Shown here: piece after piece, positions 54,243 through 64,000 of the stretch
Position numbering within the stretch: the first letter of the stretch is position 1
Layout of the letters: each line of letters opens with the position of its first letter
Source of the DNA: Absidia repens
Taxonomy: Eukaryota; Mucoromycota; Mucoromycetes; Mucorales; Cunninghamellaceae
Reading direction: 5' to 3'
DNA length: 64,000 bases
Assembly (NCBI GenBank): GCA_002105175.1
Contig: MCGE01000019.1
Coordinates: 620,001 to 684,000, forward strand
Notes under the pieces: model-generated
The model's input: only the letters and a program-made list of their open reading frames with translations
Database searches by the model: none
Told to the model about the DNA's origin: nothing
Program-made: the position numbers and the translations under genes

Positions 54243-56146
54243 ATGGACGAGAAGAACAAAAAAGAGCTTGATGCCGAAAGCATAGCCCCGTCCGTCGGTA
54301 ACAAAGAACCACAATCAGAACTTCCCAGTGAAAACGTCCAACGTGGTGTTCAAGATGTTGAAGCAGTGACCTTGACTTGGTCAAAGGCCACATTGATTGC
54401 GGTCTTTCTTAAGTATGTTTTTTTATTTCTATCCCTACCTTTTCATAAACTAACAATTTTTTCGCGATAGTATTTGGTTGCTCTATTTCGTCAATGCAAT
54501 GCAATCCTCGATTCTTAGCAATTTAATCCCTTACGTCACCAGCGATTTCTCGTCTCACTCGTTGCTTAATGTCATTTACATCGTCGCAAACGCTATATCG
54601 GCAGCAGTGTTTATTCCTTTGGCAAAAGTAATGGATATATGGGGTCGTGCTGAAGGCTTCCTTATCATGACTATTTTTGCTACTCTGGGTCTAGTTCTTA
54701 TGGCGGCATGCCATGACCTTCCTACTTTTTGTGCAGCCTATGTAAGGTCATCATAACAATGCTGACATAATATTTTCTTGAATGCACTAACAGTTAAAAT
54801 ATTAGGTATTCTATAGCATTGGCTTTGGAGGCATGACATTTTGCGTGGATGTGATTACAGCTGATGCGTCTAAGTTGAAGAATCGAGGTTTAGCATACGC
54901 CTTTACATCTTCTCCCTATATTATCACAGCATTCGCTGGAGCCAAAGCCGCTGAGGGCTTCTACTACAACATCAGCTGGCGCTGGGGTTTTGGTACCTTT
55001 GCAATTGTTTTCCCTGTTGTAGCTGCCCCTTTGTATTTTATATTGAAATTCAATCTTCGCAAAGCCCAAAAGGAAAACGGTTTAAAAAAAGAATCAAGCA
55101 GCCGCACGCTCTTTCAGAGAGCCTGGGATTCCATTATTGAATTTGATAGTAAGTTATGCAAACTATTGACATCGCGAGACCAATACTGATTTCAAATTTA
55201 TTAATTTTGGACAGTCGTTGGAGTCATCGTGTTCTCTGTGGGACTGACCGTGTTCCTTCTTCCATTCAGTATTGCTGATAACGCTCCCAACGGTTGGGCA
55301 TCAGGTTATATCATTGCCATGCTTGTTGTTGGGTTTGTTATGCTCATCGTCTTCATTGTTTACGAGAAGTATATTGCCCCTGTACCACTGCTCAATTACA
55401 GCTTACTGTCTGATCGAACCGTTATTGGCGCATGTCTGCTGAATGCAACATATCAAATCTCTTATTACTGCTGGTTCAACTATTTCACATCATTTTTGCA
55501 AGTCGTCAACGACCTGTCACTGGCCGAATCTGGATATGTCAGCAACACTTTCGATGTGGTGTCTGGTCTGCTTTTGTTGGGTGTCGGCTTCTTAATTCGC
55601 AGAATTGGCCGCTTTAAATGGCTTTTATACATTGCCGTTCCACTATACATCTTTGCACAGGGATTAATGATTTATTTCCGTCGTCCCAATCAATCCGTTG
55701 GCTATCTTGTTATGTGTCAGGTCTTTACCTCTATTGGTGGAAGTGTCTTCATTATTGTCGAGCAGCTCGCTATTTTGGCCGCCGTCGATCACCAGCATGT
55801 TGCAGCAGCCCTTGCTCTGTTGTCCGTTGTTGGTACCGTCGCCGATGCTATGGGTGCTACTATCTGTGGTTCAATCTGGGTAAACACGTTTCAGCCTGCC
55901 CTTATAAAGTATCTCCCTGAAGAAGCTTTGTCAAACTTGGATCTCATTTACGAAGATTTGCCCACACAATTAAGCTACGAGGTCGGAAGCCCCATACGAC
56001 TGGCAATCCAGGAGGCATACGGCTATGCACAGACTAGAATGCTTGCTGCTGGAACAGGAATTATGGGTCTGGCTATAATTTGGACATTTTTGATCAGAAA
56101 CATCGACCTTACCAAGGTTGCGCAAGTTAAGGGCACGGTTTTTTAA
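54243..56146 (+). CDS. Siderophore-iron-type MFS transporter (571 aa, 4 exons), paralogue of 50430-52261
   Basis: Exons 54243-54412, 54471-54741, 54806-55148, 55215-56146; all GT-AG, phases consistent. The Met at 54243 (MDEKNKKELDAESI) was chosen because the upstream in-frame extension is hydrophobic low-complexity leader sequence. Family phrases: NAMQSSILSNLIPYVTSDFS, KVMDIWGRAEGFLIMTIFA, ITADASKLKNRGLAYAFTSS, AAEGFYYNISWRWGFGTFAI and QVFTSIGGSVFIIVEQLA, each aligning with the neighbouring gene, including the RNxDLxxxxxxKGxVF end. It should import ferric siderophores. The AATAAA nearest its stop (56213-56218) belongs to a dispersed repeat. The paralogue has only the first of these introns, at a similar position, so introns were lost or gained after duplication. 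Confidence 0.9.
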
Positions 56147-56212
56147 TGTATCGAGCATGTGTCCTTTTATTTTGGGAGAATTTTAATGGTTTTTTTTTTT
56201 ATTTATTTATTG

Positions 56213-56900
56213 AATAAACGCTCGGGCACTCCGCTGGAGCTTTAAAAAAAAAATCTAGGTGTCAGAGTTTTTTTATATTGAATGTGGGTCTTGATGGGAT
56301 GGTGGACAGCGCCTCTAATGGGTATATGTTATGTAAAAAAAAATACACAGTACTTCATTTACACTCCGCTAGGGACCTTGTATTTCTAAAAAAAAAAAAA
56401 AAAAAGCAATTTCCCTTTTTCCTTTTTTTTTTTTTTTTTTTTTTTTTTCATGAACCTTCCATGAAGTGCTTGTGGACTTGGATATTGGCTAGAAATCGAT
56501 TCAGGGGCATTTTGAAAAATGCAAAACGAACATCATGGGGAAACCCTTTCATTTTGGATTCAAAATTTGGGAACACCATCAGATTAGCCTCATTCCATAG
56601 AAGTAGTATCGTAGAACCATTATTAGTTTTACCTTGTATTAGTATTAGCCGGTCATCTTTTGTATCTACAACTGAATAAAATATACTTGTCTCTTTTTAT
56701 CATTTGTCTCTCTGTCATACACTTACATCATTGGTTTGTTGAAACGTTGCATGTGCGTGGAAAAAAAAGATATGTATGTGTCAGTCTGTTTGTGTATATA
56801 TTGTTCCATCGCTTCATGTCTACTGTATGTATTTGTGCATAGGAAAAAAAGCAGCGAAATGTTTATGTGAAAAATAGCCGTTACAGTGTGATATGCTGTG
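56213..56900 (+). mobile_element. Dispersed structured repeat, subfamily A, partial copy fused to the 3' end of the transporter gene
   Basis: Begins AATAAA (56213-56218) and the ctcggg-cactccgctggagctt hairpin, then ctaggtgtcagag, a shortened head module, T-rich stretch, the gacttggatattggctagaa block, the hairpin gcattttgaaaaatgc, core ggggaaaccctttcattttg (56537-56560), tgaataaaatatac, and ends near the gaaaaatagccgttacagtg block. It starts only 67 bp after the stop codon, in the same orientation as the gene. Confidence 0.8.
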
Positions 56901-57189
56901 GTGGCTTAAATTGAGTGTCAAAGTCGAGGATAGTGCTATTTATGTAGTAATGCCCCAGTTTACTGGAGAGGTTTGTGAAGTGTGGATTTTGATAGGATGG
57001 GATTAGTTGCCTCAGACATTTCATATTTTGGTAGATAACTCCTTGGGCTTCAAACGTCGTTGCGCAGCAGCTCTGAAAAAGATTCAAAGGTAATACAGGA
57101 GTAAAGTAACTACAGTTGAGGTTTTCTTACTCTCCATTTTCTTTTTGGTGTATAACTAGCTACACTGTCCCATTGTGGTGGCATTTCCG

Positions 57190-57395
57190 TGTCGCGGCCT
57201 TTGAGGGCGCCGACCTGCATAATCACCGACACTGCTTGGCGTGACGTCGCCCCAAAGGCCCGGACTCATATAAAAGCATTCAAAATCATTTGGAAAAGAA
57301 CTTGTTACATTATATAATACCCATAATTATGCAAAAGAACTTATCCTAGCCTGTAGTTAGAAATTATTATGATACTAACTTTTTTTTCGTTTTAA
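57190..57395 (+). promoter_or_regulatory. GC-rich promoter-like island with CRE, TATA and nearby AATAAA
   Basis: An unusually GC-rich patch (57190-57262) carries an imperfect inverted repeat (ggcctttgagggcg at 57197-57210 / cgccccaaaggcc at 57248-57260), a TGACGTC CRE half/core (57242-57248) and a TATA-like catataaaag (57268). AATAAA follows at ~57394. No credible coding frame follows (a 72-aa frame at 57422 has no features). It is either the promoter of a short non-coding transcript or a relic. Confidence 0.35.
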
Positions 57396-57955
57396 TAAAG
57401 ACCATTTATTACCACTCGTACATGTATTTGCCTTTGTTTGTTTTGATTATTACTATTATTATTCGGAGGATGAAGAATGGCACTCTGGAATACTGTTTAA
57501 GCTGGTCAACCAGTCAAATTTATCTTACTGCCAAAAAAAAATTCTTCGACCAAAGAGTGGATTTGTTAGATTTAAAGGGTTTGAAAAAAGAACATGACAA
57601 AGTATATGAGGACATCCTTTCATTTTGGATTTTGAACTAATGTCGTCTTTAAATTGTTTTGTGACGAATGATATGGTGTGCTTGGTGATCTGAATTTATT
57701 TATAGATAAAGCTGGCTGATTGGTAATATGCTTCTGGTGTGGAATAGTGATACCACGGCGGGCTCAAGTCGTCATTCAATGATTACGGGTTTGAGATGAA
57801 TACTTTGATACTCTATATATTTATGCTTGAAAAGTCTGGCTGGTTTGGCTAAAATTGGCATATATTGCGTCCAATAGGGGTGGCATATACATAGTATAGT
57901 ACTGTAATGTATATTGGATATAGTAGTAATAGTATAAAAAATAGCTATTATATTG
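57396..57955. other. AT-rich spacer, no gene recognised
   Basis: Short frames only; no repeat-family match before the full-length repeat at 57956. Confidence 0.4.
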
Positions 57956-58682
57956 AATAAACGCTCTGGCGCTCCGATGGAGCTTTTGGAAATCTTTCGA
58001 TTTACTGGGTGTCACAGTTTATAATAAAGTGTGGGTTTCGATGGGATAGGATTAAAGCCTCCGCCATTTCGCACTTTCGTGGGCAGCCCCTTGGGGCCCG
58101 ACCGTCGTGCTCAGAGCGTCGTCAATGGGTTTTTTTTTTTTTGTGTGCTGAAATAATAGCTTACTTGAAAGGCGTCAAAGAGATTAGAGCTTGATTATGT
58201 AGGGGTTGCGACTGCCTTTCCAACGGAAGTTAAAATGAATTATGCACTATGGAAATTATGGCGATTGCCCCTTCCCTGATTTGTTGACATAAAAAAAAAA
58301 GCTGGATGATTCAGGCTCCGCATTTTGCTTTCTATTTTTTTTTTCCCTCTCTTTTTCTTCCTTTTTTATTTTTTTCCTTCATGATAGTCTGAATGATATG
58401 ATGGCAAGGCTCATTGGGGAATTGATGATCTAGGATCAGTGTTAGAACTTGAATTAGGGGCGTTTTAAAAAACGCAAAACAAACATCATGGGAAACCCCT
58501 TTCATTTTGGATGAAGGATTTGGGAACGACAGTAGATTAGTACTCATTAGTTTAGTAATAGTTTGTCATCGTTTATATCTACGACTGAATAAATATGTTC
58601 TTTTTATTATATTTAATATCTCTGTTGTACGTTACATTATGAGCTTCATTGAATGTGTATTACATATGCATAGAAAAAAAAA

Positions 58683-58714
<32 letters not shown>

Positions 58715-59094
58715 GAAAAGGAACGGATAGGGTATTATGGAGGTTTCTTCTACCACGTCTATAAGTTTGTGCGTAGAAAGGAAAACAGGGATGTGTATGT
58801 GTGAAAAAACAGCTATTACAGTGTATCTTATTGCGGTGGGGTATATTGAAGAACAAAGTTGAGAAGAGTATTAATTATGTAGCTACTGAGTGACAAGGAG
58901 TTTCTGAAGTGTGGGTTTTGATGGAAGACTCTGTGATTTGGCACTATGGGTGGGCAGCGATTGAGAAAAAAAAAAAAAGGATGGACCGCCCCTTGGGGCC
59001 CAACGGTGGTTGCTCAGGGCTCTGTCTGAAAAAGAGAGTTGGAGGGGCAAAGAAGCGGAAATTGAAGTTAGTTAGCTGAGTTTCCTTACGATCC
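57956..59094 (+). mobile_element. Full-length copy of dispersed structured repeat (subfamily A), copy 2
   Basis: Plus-strand counterpart of 2665-3856. Order: AATAAA (57956-57961); GCTCC-GAT-GGAGC hairpin; tttactgggtgtcacagttt; gggtttcgatgggataggat; ccttggggcccgaccgtcgt; gaaggcgtcaaagagattag region; ttccaacggaag; gctggatgattcaggctccg; T-rich tract; gtctgaatgatatgatggca; gcgttttaaaaaacgc hairpin; core (58488-58511); tgaataaatatgttc; a (TA)n tract; ttacagtgtatcttattgcg; a second divergent head-like module (tgtgggttttgatgg..gtgggcagcg..ccccttggggcccaacgg); and the end ctgagtttccttacgatcc. No coding potential. Confidence 0.82.
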
Positions 59095-61583
59095 TTATTT
59101 TTTTTAATATATACTTTGTACTTTTTGTTTCCACGCAGTTTGTTAGTGTTTATGAGATGCACGCTAACCCTGTCAGTACTTTTCTTCTGAAAAGGAATTG
59201 AAGGCGCTGAAAAGCACCAGCTCTGGTTCTTAAAATGTGAACTGTTGCTACGGCTGGTTGGAAAAGAAAGGTGCCAAAAAAAGAATTATGATACCAAAAT
59301 TGTGAGATTTGAACGCTTAAAGGTATTGGCTTTGGCAGGTGCTAAAAAGGAAATCCGAGTGATTTTGAGATCTGTTGATCGTTTTTAAATGGCGGGTGCT
59401 GGAAAAATTTGCATGATTAACATCGGCGAAGTCCTACGGGCCCCCTGGCAGCACCACTGGTGGTGTTTAATAAAAAAGGTACCCTGGAATACCATCCACG
59501 TCATTCACAGACTCATGTTAATAAATGAAAATGGACAAGCTCCCGTGTAAAATGACCAACCTATAGAATAGTACTATTAGAAAAACCTAATATCATAGTG
59601 TACATAGTAAATTCAAATATATATGAGTTTTAATTATTATCAAATGAAGCTGCAATTAACAAAAAAAAAAAAAAAAAAGAAACATGTTGGTTGTGATGAA
59701 AACTGGAAGATGCCTACTGTGAGGGACGCTGAAAAAGCGTTAATCATTTTTTCAATGGTGTATGGTGGAGGGCGTTGGACCTTATATATATATAAAACCA
59801 ACTTAATAGAACGATGTGGCGGATGGTTAAAGATCTTAAGTTTTCCAGAGATATCACATCTGAACCAAATTCTTGGTCAAATCGGTATTTGAAAATTAAT
59901 GGCTTTGGCGGACGGACAAAAATGCTCATGATTCATAATTTAGAGTTTTCGGACTGAGCGTCCCAGTCTTGTTTCCTTTTTTGGATATAAGGGCATAGAT
60001 ATATAGACTGTCAAGCTTTTAACGATTCTAATGTTGCTGAATTGACGAAATGGATCAAAAAAATGAAAGAAGCCGATATATGTTATTTGGAAGATTTCAT
60101 CAAGCCTATTTGGTTTCTCCCTTGTCTCTTATGATTTACCCTTCAAAATATCAGCGATAACCCGCAGTTCTCATGGAAAAGACCCACATCAAGAATAAAA
60201 ATAGAGGTTAAGTATAGCTTTTTATAATAAGAGAGCTTATGCTTTAATTGAATCGCCATCTTTCTAATTTATGTTCTCATATATTCCACTTTATTTTTTT
60301 CCAAGAAAATATTTATAATCAATATTGGTCAATCAAGTTTATTCGAATAAACTGCAATAAATATAGTTATTTTGTATACAATGGTTCACGCTATATTTCA
60401 TGGAGAAGAAAGAAAGGGTGTAGGGGGTCAATAATAATTAACATAATAATGAGCTATAATTATGACCGACCGGACAATAGTGGATAAATCGTAAAAATGA
60501 GAATCCGTTCGATATCTGGCGATCCCTGTATGTATCTTGTTCGACAGTTGAAAACCTCCAATTTTTTGGGTTCTGTAGTAATGCGCAACAATAATAAATC
60601 CTGAAGGCGTTGCCAAACGGCAAGCGATCAACTTCAGTAGTGTAAATATTTTTATTGTTGCTTTAAAAAAGCATCAGTTATTTACTTCCACTTTTTACAA
60701 CATTATCGTAAAAAGGTTTTCAAATCTTTATAATTAGTTGATAAACCCACATAGCAAGAGAAACTATGCAAATATTCTTATTTTGGTTGATGTAATCAAG
60801 CAAGAATGGCATTTTCCCCCGCCTCAATCCCATCCTGAATATCGGTACCCCACTGTCATTATAGCTCCTTTTCGCGGGAACGGCTGTAAAGTCTACCTTA
60901 GTTGCACACCATTTGCTGGAAGCAGCGACGCTCTTTTTGTGGAATATCTCTAAATTTTTGATAATATACCACCGTTGGTTAAAGGTTTGCATCCACAGGC
61001 GAAGTGCAATCTTTTATGAACGATAGAAACTGAAAATTAAGATGACATTTACATATTTTGAGACGCATGTCATAATTGGGATGATGTAAAGAAATCAAGA
61101 CCTAGACGGCTTTATCTTTAGACGCTCCAAAAAACCAGAGCTGCATCCCAAAAAATGGATGAACAGCTGCAAACCTCTCCCATCGAATTTACATTAACTA
61201 TCGTGTATTAGGTGATTCCAAATCATATGATCCCAGTAGAAACGCGAATGGTAGATACTGAATGAACCCATCTACAATATATTTTGCAAAAATTTCCATG
61301 AAATTTTGGTGCTATTATTCTGATGATCATTGGTTCATAGTGTTCCAATATCCTTTTTTTTAGTGTTCCGTTTATGCCTTTCCACAGGCTACCACGGGCA
61401 GCTTACACAGTTGGAGATAAAAGAGGTGTAAAATTGAATGATTGATCAAGTGTGATTTCCTCAACACCCAGTTTCATACTCAGGTGTTATTTTTCAAACC
61501 GCGGTTTTTCGCCAAAACAAACAATTAATTACTTCATACAGAATACTTTTTACAGTATTTATTCTACTCGTCTTAATAACAAT
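59095..61583. other. Long intergenic region, no gene recognised
   Basis: AT-rich. An open stretch at ~59186-59388 (plus) encodes VRFERLKVLALAGAKKEIRV-type sequence ending in a stop, but lacks a Met or splice site. A frame at 59623-59892 (89 aa) spans an A18 tract. Neither has a recognisable domain. The last ~100 bp before 61584 are the probable leader of the next gene. Confidence 0.4.
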
Positions 61584-62232
61584 ATGAGTCCATTTCATCA
61601 CCGTGCACCTCAAGACCGACGTGTAACAACTGTCGGAGGAGGTCTTAATGAAAGGTAAACTTAAATATACTGTCGAAAATGTCCCTGTATTCACAGCTTG
61701 TTATGCTTCTAGATTTGGCCGTCTGGAAAAACCTGCGCCAACTCCAAGAGCAGTTGTGACCACTGTCGAAGCTCAAAGAAGCACCAGTGTATTTAGCCGA
61801 ATTAAAGGCGCCAATGGTACATCTTCATCAGTGAAAAAGCGAGGCAATGCTTCCGATATCCAGTCCAGAATTGGCCGGGTATCTGCTGGTTCTATACAGA
61901 AACGTGTGGGAAAGAATCAAACTACAACTTCAAGAAAACTGAAATCTATGGCTGGAGTTGGTTCAAACCGTGGCAAACAGACAACAAAGTTAAAAGCAGA
62001 TGCAAAGCAAGGTTCAAAAGGGAACCGCAAGACTGATCTAAAAAACAAGCAAAACAAAACAAAAACTTTGACTGGTGACGACAAACGAAAGAAGAAAGCA
62101 TTATCAGCCGATGACTTGGACAAAGCTTTGGACACATATATGATGAAAGATCCTAAAACTGCCCAAGCCAGGTTGAACGATGAGCTTGACTCGTATATGG
62201 ATGAAGCTGGGGATGTGTTGATGGATTTGTAG
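61584..62232 (+). CDS. CHTOP/FoP-duplication-type RNA-binding protein (196 aa, 2 exons)
   Basis: Exons 61584-61654 and 61713-62232; the 58-bp intron (gtaaac...ttctag) joins NE-R-FGRLEKP in frame. The N-terminus is basic with Arg/Gly (RRVTTVGGGLNERFGRLEKP). The middle is Lys/Arg/Ser/Thr-rich, and the C-terminus carries two related D-x-L-D-x-x-L-D-x-Y-M blocks: SADDLDKALDTYMMKD and ARLNDELDSYMDEAGDVLMD. This twin block is the FoP (Friend of PRMT1/CHTOP) C-terminal duplication, also seen in Yra1/ALY-like export adaptors. Such proteins bind RNA through basic regions and link to TREX and the export receptor in the nucleus. No RRM domain is present, which favours CHTOP-like over ALY/Yra1. AATAAA lies at ~62258. 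Confidence 0.75.
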
Positions 62233-63115
62233 GGGCATTATTTTTTTTATTACACGAATAAATATTATTTTTTTTGTGCTTCAAGGAACTTTGTCAGTAA
62301 TACAGAACTAAGGTCTTTTCGATATATATACATTAAAATACAGGGTTCAGTTCACTTTTGTCATGTCAAGCTTGGTTAGGCGTCATCAAGATTAAGGTCC
62401 AGCTTCAATATGAATGACCACCAGAAAAAAACGGTACCTTATGTGGGTAATCCAAAATCAAGTTGTGAACACTTCAATTCAACACAATGGACATACTAGA
62501 TTATTTGTGCAGGTATTCTGTATATACTGCACTCAAATCACTTTGTGTCTGGAAGATCTCTGAGCATTGCCTTTGATTAATTTTATTTCATTTGACTTTT
62601 TCTTTATCAGAATTGCTCCAGCGGCAATAAAATATCTTCTCGTCGGCAATAAATTATCCTCAGAAGATAAATTATCTCATCAGACAATAAAAATTGGATT
62701 GAATGTCCTTTCAGTGCAATAAAACTGCATGGCACTATTACGCTCAAGGAGCAAACTTGATAAATGACATATGTTAATAAAGAATTTTTTTTTTTTTTTT
62801 TTTTTTTGTATAGAATAAAAAAAAAATTGCCTTAACCTTTTTCGAGTATTCTTTTGGTGCCATCAGGAAAGGGATCACCGATGAATGGCCAGTATAAAGG
62901 AGCATGAGGATGCTTATAACACCTATTAGTGGATTGGGCCGGCGATCTGTCAGTATTTTCTTGCTATAGGCTGTAGAGGGGTTAATCTAAGTAGATTGCT
63001 GGGGTGGTGGTTTTATCTTTTTTTTTTTTTTTTTTTTTTTATGTATAGAGTTGAGACTTTATTAATTAATATTAATATCATATATAATTGTGCTTGTCTA
63101 TCTCAAGTGACTATT
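62233..63115. other. Intergenic region with clustered AATAAA/GATA motifs
   Basis: Between 62629 and 62725 there are at least four AATAAA in ~100 bp, two of them in repeats of the form ggcaataaa(a/t)tatc, and agataaattatct, a near-palindrome with two GATA cores. T23 near 62786 and T21 near 63018. No gene. Confidence 0.45.
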
Positions 63116-63720
63116 CTACATTTTTTTGATTTTCTGGGAGCATGCCAGCTTGCCACACCGTTTTATATAGTGTACTGCGGGCATGCGTGTTGCTCCACGT
63201 TTTTTGTTCCACGTTTTTTGTTCCATACTACTTTGCCAGTGTAGTTGCCATACTACTTTCAGTTTGTGTTGGGGCGTGTCGGATTGGAAATTCAAAGCTG
63301 CCCAGAGTTGGTCTAGTTTGAGGACAGTGGTCCCCAGCGCCTTTTGTCCTGCAAACCAAAGGGAAGCTTTCATTGGACATGCCAAGATGAGGTGGAAATC
63401 ATCTTCGATATATTTTTGACAGATGGAGCATTGACTCGGGTTATCTTGATCTTGGATACTATGGCGGAGAGTTTTTTTTTTTTTTTTTTGGAGTTTCTTT
63501 GGTTGGCAATTTTTTCGTAAGAATACGCCACCAGACAGTTCTTGTGCCATGGTTTACTTTGAGTCTCCAGAAAATGGACCATTGCTTGTGAGTCATCATC
63601 GTTGCAGCTGCCGGGGCGAGCGGTGTACGTGGGCTTGGAAGGCATCTTTCTTCTATCATTTGGGATCTCCAAGGTGGTGGTTTTATCATGCCAGGTGACG
63701 CCGTCATCTTGAATTAACGC
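63116..63720 (-). pseudogene. Decayed 3' end of a LINE-type retrotransposon (zf-RVT region)
   Basis: Minus-strand translation gives WSIFWRLKVNHGTRTVWWRI-LTKKLPTKE, the W-x-x-F/I-W-x-L-x-h-(P/N)-x-x-x-R-x-F/V-x-W-R-x-L-x-x-x-L-P-T-K-x pattern of the zf-RVT region. After a frame change at a poly-A run (63470-63490) comes CSICQKYIEDDFHLILACPM-KASLWF, the C-x2-C...H-x4-C finger. A further QLHWQSSMEQ segment aligns with the W-rich end. The RT core is missing (beyond 63720 is unrelated or absent). This copy keeps more of the domain than 4960-5500. Confidence 0.7.
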
Positions 63721-64000
63721 TTGCCATTGGGGGGTTTTAAAGACCGTAGCGGGTCAATTTTTAAAAAAAAAGTAGCGATTCAAAACGTCACGTGACAGCT
63801 AGCTAGTTCACCCACTATTTTTTTTGTACAAAAAAGGTTACCCACTATTGCTCACTAAACACTACAAAGCAACAGTTTTTCTTGTGTAACAATTAATTAA
63901 AATGTCACGTGACGTTCATAAATGGAATTTGAAATAAATAATTTTTACCTAATAGGCAACTAAAATATTTTAAATAAAAACAATTACTTCCATTTGTGGA
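63721..64000. other. Window end, no gene recognised
   Basis: AT-rich; cacgtgac (CACGTG core) occurs twice (63789-63796 and 63906-63913), in similar gtcacgtgac palindromic contexts. No coding sequence. Confidence 0.4.

Noticed and set aside
57422..57640. 72-aa frame after the promoter-like island
   Set aside because: Hydrophobic start but otherwise featureless, begins after an AATAAA, and has no support beyond length.
59186..59892. Two plus-strand open stretches with some protein-like texture
   Set aside because: One has no Met or splice acceptor; the other runs through an A18 tract. Neither shows a domain. Left as unassigned.

Overview
The window looks like nuclear DNA of an early-diverging filamentous fungus, most likely Mucoromycota (Mucorales-like). 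The evidence is short GT-AG introns of about 50-110 bp with long sense-strand T tracts, AT-rich spacers full of A/T homopolymers, Gln/Asp/Thr-rich low-complexity proteins, and a fungal gene repertoire (Zn2Cys6 factor, ACS-type and siderophore-type MFS carriers, DH-PH RhoGEF, PAS-kinase-like kinase). Gene models were built by hand from open frames, GT/AG sites and phase agreement. No tRNA, rRNA, CRISPR or bacterial-type operon was seen.

Layout. 1-12 kb: a small secreted Cys-rich protein, an A-rich minisatellite, and a repeat-rich block holding a full-length copy of a structured repeat, two copies (one internally deleted) of a larger element with remnants of a coding region, a decayed LINE 3' end, and a kelch-repeat membrane protein that seems frameshifted. 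12-17 kb: two head-to-head paralogous F-box/LRR genes. 17-27 kb: a small unknown protein, a Pro/Gln-rich two-TM protein, a GPATCH4-like nucleolar G-patch protein sharing a promoter region with a protein tyrosine phosphatase, and a PAS-kinase-like Ser/Thr kinase. 27-30 kb: repeats. 30-42 kb, mostly minus strand: a Zn2Cys6 transcription factor, an allantoate/nicotinate-type MFS transporter (8 exons), a DH-PH RhoGEF (8 exons), a (TACACA)32 microsatellite, a mitochondrial PPR protein, and a divergent tiny membrane protein. 44-47 kb: an F-box-like protein and an alpha/beta hydrolase. 50-56 kb: two divergent siderophore-type MFS transporters. 58-64 kb: a second full-length structured repeat, a CHTOP/FoP-like RNA-export protein and another decayed LINE end.

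Three observations stand out. (1) The 2-kb spacer between the divergent siderophore-type transporters holds three exact ATCWGATAA sites, the consensus for iron-responsive GATA repressors (SRE/Fep1/Urbs1), which suggests a shared iron-controlled locus. (2) A dispersed repeat family, with about 12 copies of its core in 64 kb, begins with AATAAA and a hairpin. It keeps stems with loop-only or compensatory changes between copies, and for two genes it supplies the only AATAAA downstream of the stop codon on the same strand. (3) Two copies of a second element, one a deletion derivative of the other, together with an inverted ~140-bp repeat, surround the damaged kelch locus.
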